This document shows, one piece after another, positions 34,056 to 42,136 of a stretch of 64,000 nucleotides of DNA. This stretch comes from Priestia megaterium NBRC 15308 = ATCC 14581. Its GTDB lineage: Bacteria; Bacillota; Bacilli; Bacillales; Bacillaceae_H. A program made the position numbers and the translations under genes. The notes beneath the pieces were generated by a model. The model made no database searches. It saw only the letters and a list, made by a program, of their open reading frames with translations, and had not been told where the DNA came from. The first letter of the stretch is position 1. Every line of letters begins with the position of its first letter. The stretch is taken from NCBI RefSeq assembly GCF_000832985.1, contig NZ_CP009920.1:2656001-2720000 (forward strand), in the 5' to 3' direction.

Positions 34056-35951
34056 ATGAGTGCAAAGGAAAAGAAAAATAGGTATATATATAGTTTGGAT
34101 GGACTTCGAGCTTTCGCTGTTATGTCTGTCATTGCATATCACTTAGGATTTGGATGGGCATCTGGAGGGTTTTTAGGAGTTGATGTTTTCTTTGTATTAT
34201 CAGGGTATTTAATTACCTCGATTTTACTGGTGCAATCTTGGGAAAATCCTTTGAAAAATTTGAAGCATTTTTGGATTAGCCGAACGAGAAGACTTCTTCC
34301 AGCTGTGTATGTGATGGTAGTATTAACTGCAGCTTGGGTTATTTTATTTAACCGGCCGTTGTTAACAACGCTACGAGGCGATGCATTATCGTCTATTTTT
34401 TATATGAGTAACTGGTGGTTTATTTTTCATAAAGTTTCATATTTTGATAGTTTTGGGTCACCGTCACCATTAAAGAACTTATGGTCACTGGCTATTGAAG
34501 AGCAGTTTTATATTGTGTGGCCACTTGTTTTATTATTGGGTTTAAAATTTATCAAAAAGAAAGGAATTCTTTCTCTATTCATTTTAGCTGGAGTAATGGC
34601 CTCAGCTATTCTAATGTCTTTTTTATATGAGCCAGGAGGAGATCCTAGCCGCATTTATTATGGAACCGACACTCGGCTATTTGCCCTTTTAATCGGCTGT
34701 TTACTTGCATTTGCCTGGCCGATGTATCGTTTATCATCGAAAAATCTTCCAGCCGTAGGCAAGCAAGTATTAAACGCGGTAAGTATGGTGAGTTTCTTTG
34801 TATTTATTCTCTGCGTATGGAGCGTTGATGAGTATACTCATGCATCTTTTCTTTATCAAGGTGGAATGCTGCTGATTTGTTTAAACGCTGCTGTACTGGT
34901 TGCAACGATTAGTCATCCTAGTAGTTTTTTAGGAAAAGCTCTGTCGTTTAAACCGCTTCGCTGGCTTGGTACTAGATCATATGGCATCTATTTGTGGCAT
35001 TATCCGGTTATTGTTCTTACAACACCTGTATCCGAGATTGGCCGCCCGGTCTATTGGCATGCGCTGCTACAAGTAGGCCTTACATTTATCATTGCTGAAC
35101 TTTCTTACCGTTACATTGAAGTGCCTATCCGCACACGCGGCTTTCGCTATTATTTCAGGCACTACCATCCGAGAGAGCTTTTTAAATGGCGTAATCTCTC
35201 TCGTTCGAGACAAGCGGTTTTGGGCAGTCTCATTTTCTTTTTGGCGCTGTTTACAGCAGATATGACAAGCTTTGCTATTAGTACGCAGCAAAAGGATGAA
35301 ACGAAAGCGAAAGAGACAGAGGTTAAAATTCAAACGAATCATAAAGAAAATGCTTCAACTTCTGTCAAAGACAAGAACAAAGCGGCTGATAAAAAAGCAG
35401 AGAACGCGGAAAAGAGTTCCGGGGAAGAAAAATCTGATGCCAAAGAAAAACAGCAGCCGAATTCTTACAGAGATGTTCTTGCGATTGGAGACTCGGTCAT
35501 GCTGGATATTGCTCCTAATCTTAAAGAGATGCCGCTTAGTATTACGATTGACGGAAAAGTAGGAAGGCAGCTCAATGAAGCACTGCAGCTAACTCCTAGC
35601 TATCAAGCATTTAATAATCCGAACAGCGCAGTGATTATTGAGTTAGGAACAAATGGCTATTTTACAAATGAAGAACTGGAACAACTGTTAAAAGCTTTTT
35701 CACACGCGGACGTTTACTTAGTGAATACGCGCGTTCCTCGTTCCTGGGAAAGCACCGTGAACAAGAATTTGAAAGCTGCTTCTGAAAAGTTTGATCATGT
35801 CACGCTCGTAGATTGGCACTCAGAGGCTTCTAAGCACCCTGAATACTTTACATCAGATGGTGTCCACTTGGTACCTGAAGGATCAAGAGCATTAACAAAA
35901 TTGATTGAAGAACGTATGAATTTAGAAGTTAAGGCGGAAAGTCGTTCATAA
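34056..35951 (+). CDS. OatA/YrhL-type membrane acyltransferase with SGNH domain
   Basis: 631 residues. Residues about 10-375 are an acyltransferase-3 domain of ten or so membrane helices (SLDGLRAFAVMSVIAYHLG, GVDVFFVLSGYLITSILL, RTRRLLPAVYV). A Lys/Glu-rich linker (about 410-470) leads to an extracellular SGNH domain with GDSVML near 484 and the Asp-x-x-His pair in DGVHLVPEG near 610. This is the layout of peptidoglycan O-acetyltransferase OatA and of YrhL. It probably acetylates a wall polymer. ATG 34056 follows TTGGAGG; the longer frame from 34026 has no site. Confidence 0.88.
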   Translation: MSAKEKKNRYIYSLDGLRAFAVMSVIAYHLGFGWASGGFLGVDVFFVLSGYLITSILLVQSWENPLKNLKHFWISRTRRLLPAVYVMVVLTAAWVILFNRPLLTTLRGDALSSIFYMSNWWFIFHKVSYFDSFGSPSPLKNLWSLAIEEQFYIVWPLVLLLGLKFIKKKGILSLFILAGVMASAILMSFLYEPGGDPSRIYYGTDTRLFALLIGCLLAFAWPMYRLSSKNLPAVGKQVLNAVSMVSFFVFILCVWSVDEYTHASFLYQGGMLLICLNAAVLVATISHPSSFLGKALSFKPLRWLGTRSYGIYLWHYPVIVLTTPVSEIGRPVYWHALLQVGLTFIIAELSYRYIEVPIRTRGFRYYFRHYHPRELFKWRNLSRSRQAVLGSLIFFLALFTADMTSFAISTQQKDETKAKETEVKIQTNHKENASTSVKDKNKAADKKAENAEKSSGEEKSDAKEKQQPNSYRDVLAIGDSVMLDIAPNLKEMPLSITIDGKVGRQLNEALQLTPSYQAFNNPNSAVIIELGTNGYFTNEELEQLLKAFSHADVYLVNTRVPRSWESTVNKNLKAASEKFDHVTLVDWHSEASKHPEYFTSDGVHLVPEGSRALTKLIEERMNLEVKAESRS

Positions 35952-36020
35952 TAAGTGAAAAGCCGCACGATATTTTATATCACAAACTGATTAAACATGT
36001 GTTAAATGAATAGTTAAAAC

Positions 36021-36050
36021 AAAAAAAGCTTACATGTGTAAGCTTTTTTT
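36021..36050. terminator. Bidirectional terminator, oatA-like / hit
   Basis: AAAAAAAGCTTACA and TGTGTAAGCTTTTTTT between converging genes. Confidence 0.88.
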
Positions 36051-36053
36051 GTT

Positions 36054-36488
36054 TTAAGAAAGGTGAGAAGAAATATTGCCAGCGATTTCTTGAAGTTTTT
36101 CAGGCGTGTATTCGCTTGTATGCTCTTTCCATACAGCACCGAATCCATCGCCTTCCCCATAGCGAGGAATAATGTGCATATGATAATGAAACACGGATTG
36201 ACCAGCTTTTTCACCATTATTATTTAAGATGTTTAAGCCGATTGGGCTGTATGTTTCTTTAATTGCATTTGCGATTTGAGGAACTACTTCAAACAAATTG
36301 CGCGCAATTTCCGGCGTTAGTTCGTGAATGTCTTTTTTATGTACTTTTGGAATCACCAGCGTATGCCCTTTTGTTACTTGACTAATGTCTAAAAAAGCTA
36401 ATACATGTTCATTTTCAAATACTTTTGCACCTGGGATTTCACCGCGAGTAATTTTGCAAAAAATACAGTTTTCATCATGTGTGCTCAT
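36054..36488 (-). CDS. hit: HIT-family nucleotide-binding protein Hit
   Basis: 144 residues. The N-terminal CIFCKITRGEIPGAKV and histidine triad HYHMHIIPRY near residue 100 define the HINT/HIT branch, which hydrolyses nucleoside phosphoramidates or related nucleotides. ATG 36488 follows AAGGTG; an in-frame GTG three codons upstream is less likely. It is divergent from ecsA across a long gap that contains a regular repeat, as described at 36693-36968. Confidence 0.92.
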   Translation of the reverse strand: MSTHDENCIFCKITRGEIPGAKVFENEHVLAFLDISQVTKGHTLVIPKVHKKDIHELTPEIARNLFEVVPQIANAIKETYSPIGLNILNNNGEKAGQSVFHYHMHIIPRYGEGDGFGAVWKEHTSEYTPEKLQEIAGNISSHLS

Positions 36489-36605
36489 TATATTCACCTT
36501 CCGTTACCAATATAAATGTATGGGTATACATGTATGTTTATTTTACCACAAAGTAGAAATGCAATCAGCAGGCAAGAAATAGCTGCTGGCATTTTATACA
36601 CAAAA

Positions 36606-36633
36606 ACGGGATGCAAACGATTATGCATCCCGT
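36606..36633 (-). terminator. Minus-strand terminator upstream of hit
   Basis: ACGGGATGCA / TGCATCCCGT with an eight-base loop; only the minus-strand side has a T5 run. It cannot serve hit, which starts 118 bases further on, so it ends a separate transcript coming from the repeat region. Confidence 0.75.
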
Positions 36634-36692
36634 CATGTGAAGAAGGAAAAAATAGCTTTTAATGCAGCATATGATCTTTAAGGAACACCTCA

Positions 36693-36968
36693 TTTACGTA
36701 ATTGCATTGCCTAATGAAACAGTAACTTGAAAAAGTATATTCTCTTTAACAAACACCTCATTTAAGCATTGAGCTAAAAAATATACAATGTGAACGAAAT
36801 CGTTCTTGGTCTTTGACAAACACCTCATCTACACAGTAATAAATGAACATTATTGTCTACCCATTATATATATTCTTACTACGTTCATGACTACCATCCC
36901 CTTATGAATCAAACATACATCGATTTACAATAAGGTTTTCTGAAATATGCCTGCTGTAGACACCTCAT
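36693..36968 (-). repeat. Five-phase regular repeat in the hit-ecsA gap
   Basis: On the minus strand ATGAGGTGT begins at 36968, 36828, 36761 and 36693, and a degenerate ATGGTAGTC at 36897, giving steps of 71, 69, 67 and 68 bases. The three last full units extend the match through a TTAAAGA- or TCAAAGA-like segment. Each motif can start a short frame: MRCLQQAYFRKPYCKSMYV (stop 36909), MRCLLKRIYFFKLLFH (stop 36711), and a 44-codon frame from 36828 to 36694. A 12-residue frame, MNVVRIYIMGRQ (36888-36850), has a good AAGGGGAT site. Whether peptide or RNA is the product is unknown. Confidence 0.7.
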
Positions 36969-37033
36969 CCCAAATGTAAGAAGCTTTGTAATGATTAGTT
37001 GTAATCAATAACTTGTTTTCCTTCTTCCCTATA

Positions 37034-37063
37034 TAGAATGTCCCGATATTTCGATTATATTCT
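37034..37063 (-). promoter_or_regulatory. Candidate forespore (sigma-G/F) promoter reading into the repeat
   Basis: On the minus strand AGAATA (37063-37058), 17 bases, CATTCTA (37040-37034), each one base from a strong sigma-G site (TGAATA / CATNNTA type). An overlapping TATAAT (37059-37054) could give a sigma-A alternative. Expected transcript about 420 bases to the terminator at 36606. Confidence 0.5.
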
Positions 37064-37178
37064 GGAAAAATTAACCGAAAAAAATTGAAAACAATGTGAG
37101 GAAGAAAAAGATTTGGTACAATAGAGCAAATAGCGCTTGCGCTTGGAGACAAAAAAGAACAAATAAAAGGAGATCGTG

Positions 37179-37922
37179 ATGGGTTCTTTATTGCAAATTA
37201 ACAATATTACAGGGGGATATACAAAAACTCCCGTCTTAAAAGATGTATCGTTTGATGTAAATGCAGGTGAATTAGTCGGGTTAATCGGGTTAAACGGAGC
37301 CGGCAAAAGTACAACGATTAAACATATCATTGGATTAATGGAAGCAAAAAAAGGAAGTGTATCCATTAATAATAAAACCTTTCAACAAGATCCGACAGGT
37401 TATCGAAGTCAGTTTACGTTTATTCCAGAAACTCCTGTGCTATACGATGAATTAACATTAAAAGAACATTTAGATATGACAGCTATGGCTTATGGACTTG
37501 AGCCTCAAACATATGAAGCCCGTCTGCAGCCGCTTTTAAAAGAGTTTCGTTTAGACCGGAAGTTAAAATGGTTCCCTGCGCATTTTTCAAAAGGAATGAA
37601 GCAGAAGGTTATGATTATGTGCGCTTTTTTGGTTCAGCCGTCTCTTTATATTATTGATGAACCTTTTTTAGGTTTAGATCCGCTGGGTATTCAATCTTTA
37701 CTTGATTTGATGACGGATATGAAAAAGCAAGGTGCAGGCATTTTAATGTCCACACACATTTTGGCGACCGCGGAACGCTACTGCGATAAATTTGTTATTC
37801 TACATAACGGAGAAGTAAGAGCGCAAGGAACGCTTAAAGACCTTCAAGAAGAATTTCAGATGCGCAATGCTACTCTTGATGAAATTTATATTGAATTAAC
37901 AAAGGAAGAAGGCTATGAGTAA
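37179..37922 (+). CDS. ecsA: ABC transporter ATPase EcsA
   Basis: 247 residues, the B. subtilis length. Walker A GLNGAGKST near 37, signature region FSKGMKQKVMI near 137, Walker B LYIIDEPFLGLD near 154 and switch STHIL are present. EcsAB affects secretion, competence and intramembrane proteolysis through RasP; the substrate is thought to be a lipid or peptide. ATG 37179 follows AAAGGAGAT and is preferred to GTG 37176. It overlaps ecsB by eight bases. Confidence 0.94.
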   Translation: MGSLLQINNITGGYTKTPVLKDVSFDVNAGELVGLIGLNGAGKSTTIKHIIGLMEAKKGSVSINNKTFQQDPTGYRSQFTFIPETPVLYDELTLKEHLDMTAMAYGLEPQTYEARLQPLLKEFRLDRKLKWFPAHFSKGMKQKVMIMCAFLVQPSLYIIDEPFLGLDPLGIQSLLDLMTDMKKQGAGILMSTHILATAERYCDKFVILHNGEVRAQGTLKDLQEEFQMRNATLDEIYIELTKEEGYE

Positions 37923-39120
37923 GATTGATGCATTATGGAAGCAACGGTTTCAGCAGTATTTAGTGGATGTAAGAAGATATACAAAATATATCTTAAATGA
38001 CCACATTAAATTAGTGTTAATTTTTGCGATTGGCGGTTTGGCCTACTATTATCAACAGTGGTTGAGTACATTAACACCTGCGTTTCCTTCGGCTGTAGTG
38101 ATTGCGATACTTATGGGATTGATTTTAACCATGGGTCAAATTCAAACGTTTTTAAAACGACCTGATTTAGTCTTTTTACTCCCTTTAGAGACGAAGCTGC
38201 AGCCTTATTTTAAAAAATCTTTTTGGTTTACCTTTACGATTCAGCTTTATATTTTATTATTTACAACTGGTGCAGCAGCACCTCTTCACGTAAAGGTAAT
38301 GCATGATTCTTACTCAAACGTTTTTGTGTTTTTTCTGCTATTACTCATCTTGAAAGTTGTAAACTTAGGCATGTCTTGGTGGGCTGTATGGTTTGAAGAA
38401 AAGTGGGCGAAGTGGACAGATTATATCGTCAGGTTTTTCTTGAACGCAGTTTTTACGTACTTCTTATTTTCCCATGCATACGTATTGTTTACAGGAGTCG
38501 TAGCGGTGATTATGATTGCGCTAGCTATTTATTATCGCTCCCTTACAAAAAGAAAGCCGATCAAATGGGAAAAGCTAATTGACTTAGAAGAAAAGCGTAT
38601 GGGCTATTTTTATCGATTAGCTAATTTATTTACGGACGTTCCTCAGGTGAAAGAGCGAATCAAACGCCGTAGATATTTAGATTGGCTAGTAGCACGTATT
38701 CCATTTCATCAAAGTGCCACTTACCATTACTTATACACCAGAACATTTTTACGATCAGGAGATTATTTAAGTTTGCTCGTTCGCTTAACTGTCATTGGCG
38801 GATTTTTAATTGTAGCTGCGCCGTTTCAATACGGCAATATAGTGGTTGTTTTATTTGTTATATACATGACGGGTTTTCAATTACTCCCGCTTTGGAAGCA
38901 GCACAAACAGATTTTATGGCTTTCTCTTTATCCAGTTGAAGCTAAAGAACGGAAAAAGGCATTTTTGGACGTATGGAAAAAAGCGCTGTATGTACAAATT
39001 CTTGTGCTCGCCATAGCGGTGGCTTTTTCTAATATAGTTGCTGCACTGCTTTCTGTGGCAGCAGGTGCTGTATTTATTCACTTATTTGTACATGCATATG
39101 TAAATAAAAAATTAACGTAA
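37915..39120 (+). CDS. ecsB: ABC transporter membrane protein EcsB
   Basis: 401 residues with about ten predicted membrane helices in pairs (about 25-70, 100-150, 165-205, 290-330, 355-395) and charged cytoplasmic loops (EEKRMGYFYRLANLFTDVP). It is the membrane partner of EcsA. Start overlaps ecsA. A GNRA-looped terminator follows at once. Confidence 0.92.
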   Translation: MSKIDALWKQRFQQYLVDVRRYTKYILNDHIKLVLIFAIGGLAYYYQQWLSTLTPAFPSAVVIAILMGLILTMGQIQTFLKRPDLVFLLPLETKLQPYFKKSFWFTFTIQLYILLFTTGAAAPLHVKVMHDSYSNVFVFFLLLLILKVVNLGMSWWAVWFEEKWAKWTDYIVRFFLNAVFTYFLFSHAYVLFTGVVAVIMIALAIYYRSLTKRKPIKWEKLIDLEEKRMGYFYRLANLFTDVPQVKERIKRRRYLDWLVARIPFHQSATYHYLYTRTFLRSGDYLSLLVRLTVIGGFLIVAAPFQYGNIVVVLFVIYMTGFQLLPLWKQHKQILWLSLYPVEAKERKKAFLDVWKKALYVQILVLAIAVAFSNIVAALLSVAAGAVFIHLFVHAYVNKKLT

Positions 39121-39146
39121 AAAAAAGCTCCGAAAGGAGCTTTTTT
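39121..39146. terminator. Bidirectional terminator, ecsB / ecsC
   Basis: AAAAAAGCTCC, loop GAAA, GGAGCTTTTTT between converging genes. Confidence 0.92.
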
Positions 39147-39157
39147 ACGTTTTTAGA

Positions 39158-39877
39158 CTACTTTGGAGACGAAGATAATATACGGAAGCGATAGACGTTC
39201 ATTGCTACTTTTGTGAGATGGTCAAGAAGCTGATAATTAGCATATGCACCTATAACAGCTCCAATTCCCGGCATAAGTTGAAACATTTTCACGACATCAA
39301 TGTAATCACGGTATTCTTGTTGAAAAGCTTTCCAATCAAGCTCAAGAAGTTCCTCTTTCTTTTCTTCCCAGTTTTCTACTACTTCGAGCAGCTTCGTTCT
39401 ATGGTCGTCGCTGCAAAAGGCAAGATGAAAAATATACAGCATATAAATGCGTTCTTCTTTTTCTTTTACATCAAAACCATATGTAGCGGCAATGTCAAAT
39501 AAGCACTTCATTTTTATGGAAAGAAGAAGCGGGAAATCTGCTGCACCTAAAAGGATACCGCCTGCACCAGTACCAGCTCCTTCTACAGCAGCTGTTTTTT
39601 TGTACTTAGGTATGAGTTCCAAAATTCTTTTCTCTTTTTCTTCAAACGAAAGACCGCTGACATCTCTTTTTTTAGTGGTGAAATCGGATCCAACAAGCGT
39701 GGTTTCAACCATTTTTTTTATGCTTTCAGTCATAATCTTATGGACTTTAGCAGGGATTTTTTCATTTATTTTAAGCTGTAAAGATTTTGCGGTCCGTTGA
39801 AATTTAGAAGGTCGTTTCAACATGCTGAATTTCCAATGTTCAGCTTCTTGTAACACTTTTTCTTCATACGTATTCAA
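39158..39877 (-). CDS. ecsC: EcsC family protein
   Basis: 239 residues. The Gly-rich hydrophobic stretch GAGTGAGGILLGAADFPLLL near 105-125 and GIGAVIGAYANYQLLDHL near 215 are characteristic of the EcsC family, whose function is unresolved. TTG 39877 is preferred: GAGGTG lies six bases before it, while the longer GTG frame begins inside that site. Unlike B. subtilis, where ecsC follows ecsB, the gene here is oriented against ecsAB. Confidence 0.86.
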   Translation of the reverse strand: MNTYEEKVLQEAEHWKFSMLKRPSKFQRTAKSLQLKINEKIPAKVHKIMTESIKKMVETTLVGSDFTTKKRDVSGLSFEEKEKRILELIPKYKKTAAVEGAGTGAGGILLGAADFPLLLSIKMKCLFDIAATYGFDVKEKEERIYMLYIFHLAFCSDDHRTKLLEVVENWEEKKEELLELDWKAFQQEYRDYIDVVKMFQLMPGIGAVIGAYANYQLLDHLTKVAMNVYRFRILSSSPK

Positions 39878-39948
39878 AAAAATCACCTCATTTCAGTCGA
39901 TATAAATACTACGTTTTAAGTGTGGAAAAGGTTCCTGAAATAAAACAA

Positions 39949-39982
39949 CAAGCACTCGTCTGCTTATCTGTACGAATGCTTG
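39949..39982 (-). terminator. Terminator of yhaA
   Basis: CAAGCACTCGT / ACGAATGCTTG with one mismatch; the minus strand continues TTGTTTTATTT. Confidence 0.75.
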
Positions 39983-39990
39983 CTGAATGA

Positions 39991-41199
39991 TTAATTCGCT
40001 TTTATTACGTTTTTAGAAGGAGCTTGTTCTCTTAAATACTCAACAGCAGCCGTACCAAGCGTTTTAGCTGCGATAAGCATTGCTTTTTCGTTAAAATCAA
40101 ATTTAGGATGATGATGAGGATACGGAGCATCTACACCTTCTGGCTGAGCTCCTGTAAAAAAGAACGTTCCTTTAATATGCTGCAAATAATAAGAGAAATC
40201 TTCCCCAGTCATGTGAGGCTCCGTTTCTTCGACTGTATGAACTTCATCGATTTGAGAAGCAGCAGAAGCAAGAAAGGCCGTTTCTTCCGGGTGGTTGACG
40301 ACGGAAGGATAGCCGCGCGTATAACTCAGTTCATAAGAAGCATCAGCTGTTAAGCATGTACCTTGGACAATTCGTTCGATTTCTTTTTCGACATCATTTC
40401 GTACATCTTCATTAAATGTTCTTACCGTTCCAATTAGTCGAGCAGAATCAGCAATAATATTAAATGCATTTTCTGCTACAAAAGAACCTATGCTCACAAC
40501 CGCTGAATCAATTGGGTTTACACGTCTGCTTACAATTTGCTGTAAATTAACAACAAGCTGAGAGGCGATGACGATTGAATCTTTTGTTTTGTGAGGCTGT
40601 GCACCGTGGCCGCCTGCTCCTTTGATCGTAATTTCAAAGCGATCAGCAGCAGCCATGATAGGGCCCGTTCGATATTGAACGACACCAGTTGGAGTTAATG
40701 ACCATAAATGCGTTCCAAATATCGCGTCTACACCGTCTAAGCATCCGTCTTCAATCATGGACTTGGCGCCTCCGGGTGCGTACTCTTCAGCGTGCTGATG
40801 AATGAAGACGATTTTACCAGGGAGAGAATCTCTTATTTCAAAAAGCGCTTTAGCAAGGACTAAAAGAGTAGCCGTATGACCATCGTGGCCACATGCATGC
40901 ATTACACCCGGAACAGTTGATTGATATGGTACATCTTTTTCATCTTGAATAGGCAGGGCATCAAAGTCGGCTCTCAAAGCTACAGTAGGACCGGGGTTTC
41001 CTCCTTGAATGCTTGCTACAATGCCGTTTCCTCCTACATTTGCTCGGTAAGAAATACCGATTTTATCATAAAAAGATCGAATGTAGGCAGCGGTTTGAAA
41101 TTCTTTAAAAGACGGTTCTGGATACTGATGCAAATATCGGCGGATTTGAACCATTTCATCAAATTTTTCTTCAAGTAAAGTATGTAGCTTGGAATTCAC
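39991..41199 (-). CDS. yhaA: M20-family amidohydrolase YhaA
   Basis: 402 residues of the peptidase M20D family (N-acetyl amino acid or hippurate hydrolases). Metal and catalytic residues are in HACGHDGHTA near 102, HQHAEEYAPGGA near 135, FGTHLW near 160 and PHHHPKFDFNE near 365, with a dimerisation domain between about 180 and 290. It probably deacylates an amino-acid derivative in the cytoplasm. GTG 41199 with AAAGGAT ten bases upstream. A cre-like TGTAAGCGTTGTTA lies in the gap at 41290-41303. Confidence 0.88.
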   Translation of the reverse strand: MNSKLHTLLEEKFDEMVQIRRYLHQYPEPSFKEFQTAAYIRSFYDKIGISYRANVGGNGIVASIQGGNPGPTVALRADFDALPIQDEKDVPYQSTVPGVMHACGHDGHTATLLVLAKALFEIRDSLPGKIVFIHQHAEEYAPGGAKSMIEDGCLDGVDAIFGTHLWSLTPTGVVQYRTGPIMAAADRFEITIKGAGGHGAQPHKTKDSIVIASQLVVNLQQIVSRRVNPIDSAVVSIGSFVAENAFNIIADSARLIGTVRTFNEDVRNDVEKEIERIVQGTCLTADASYELSYTRGYPSVVNHPEETAFLASAASQIDEVHTVEETEPHMTGEDFSYYLQHIKGTFFFTGAQPEGVDAPYPHHHPKFDFNEKAMLIAAKTLGTAAVEYLREQAPSKNVIKAN

Positions 41200-41423
41200 G
41201 TGACCATATCCTTTCTGTATAGGTTGAATAAAGTTTTGAATTTTTTGACATTTTAATCATTATATCATTATCTATTAAAAAGAAAAGAATGTAAGCGTTG
41301 TTATTGAAAAAAGTAATTGAATCATGAAATATTTTATATACATAATAGATACATAAGATGAGGAATAGGGATAAAGAATGAGTTTTTTGCCAATTTTCTC
41401 ATGAGATAATAGGAGGTAACGAT

Positions 41424-42089
41424 ATGGTAGATTCACAAACTGTATCCCTGTACAAAAAATTGATGTGGGTGTTTGGGGGGGCAGGTCTCGTTTTTTTAGG
41501 AGTGTTGTTTGTTGTGTCGACAGATTCTTTTCAAGGAGACCACTGGCTTGTTTCAGCTATAGATGACAGCACTGTTCTTCAGTCAGCATCATCTATTTTT
41601 CATGGCTTGTCTTTTTTAGCTTCGAAAGTGATGATTATGGTTCTTTTAGCTGTACTTCTCGTTTTTTTATTTTTTAAAAAGGACTATATCGGTATGATAT
41701 CGGCATTTTTACTTATTTTAAGCGGTGATATTATTAATAAAGCAGTTAAAGATGCGGTAGAACGAGGACGTCCTCTTGAAGGCATCAAAGGCTACAGTTT
41801 TCCGAGCGGCCATGCAATGATGGGAATTCTTATTTATGGTCTGATTATCTTTTTTCTCACAAAGCATATGAACAGTCAAAAGGTAGCCAAGCGGTATCAG
41901 CTGGCAATTACTTTAATCGTTTTATTAATAGGTGTGAGCCGTATTCTATTAAGAGAACATTTTTTAACAGATGTCTTAGCTGGCTACACCTTAGGGCTTA
42001 TGTGGCTTATTGTAGGCATTTTCTTCTATACGCTTGTTTATGCGTATGTAAAGCCTTCAGCGGAAAAAGTGTTTCCAAAAGGCATGTAA
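41424..42089 (+). CDS. PAP2-family membrane phosphatase
   Basis: 221 residues and about six membrane helices. The three PAP2 motifs are intact: KDAVERGRP near 110, YSFPSGH near 123 and SRILLREHFLTD near 173, all near the outer membrane face. Relatives dephosphorylate phosphatidic acid, phosphatidylglycerol phosphate or undecaprenyl diphosphate. AGGAGG lies before ATG 41424. Inserted between yhaA and yhfA relative to B. subtilis, on the opposite strand. Confidence 0.87.
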   Translation: MVDSQTVSLYKKLMWVFGGAGLVFLGVLFVVSTDSFQGDHWLVSAIDDSTVLQSASSIFHGLSFLASKVMIMVLLAVLLVFLFFKKDYIGMISAFLLILSGDIINKAVKDAVERGRPLEGIKGYSFPSGHAMMGILIYGLIIFFLTKHMNSQKVAKRYQLAITLIVLLIGVSRILLREHFLTDVLAGYTLGLMWLIVGIFFYTLVYAYVKPSAEKVFPKGM

Positions 42090-42105
42090 AAAATATATAC
42101 ATATG

Positions 42106-42134
42106 GCCCCCTTCATAAAAAGAAGGGGGCTTTT
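42106..42134. terminator. Bidirectional terminator, PAP2 gene / yhfA
   Basis: GCCCCCTTC / GAAGGGGGC with TTTTG after it. Confidence 0.85.
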
Positions 42135-42136
42135 GT

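Noticed and set aside
35067..35562. Open frames on both strands inside the oatA-like gene
   Set aside because: They are shadows of the Lys/Glu-rich linker; the acyltransferase frame continues through them without interruption.
36565..36693. Forty-two-codon frame from the last ATGAGGTGT unit
   Set aside because: It reads through the minus-strand terminator hairpin at 36606-36633 and has many Cys in low-complexity order, so it is unlikely to be a protein.
36660..36970. CRISPR array in the hit-ecsA gap
   Set aside because: The recurring unit is only about 9-20 bases and degenerate, the intervals are not unique spacers of constant type, and there are no cas genes nearby.
41290..41303. cre-like site TGTAAGCGTTGTTA between yhaA and the PAP2 gene
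   Set aside because: One mismatch to a short degenerate consensus; around a dozen such sites are expected by chance in 64 kb and the position relative to either promoter is unclear.
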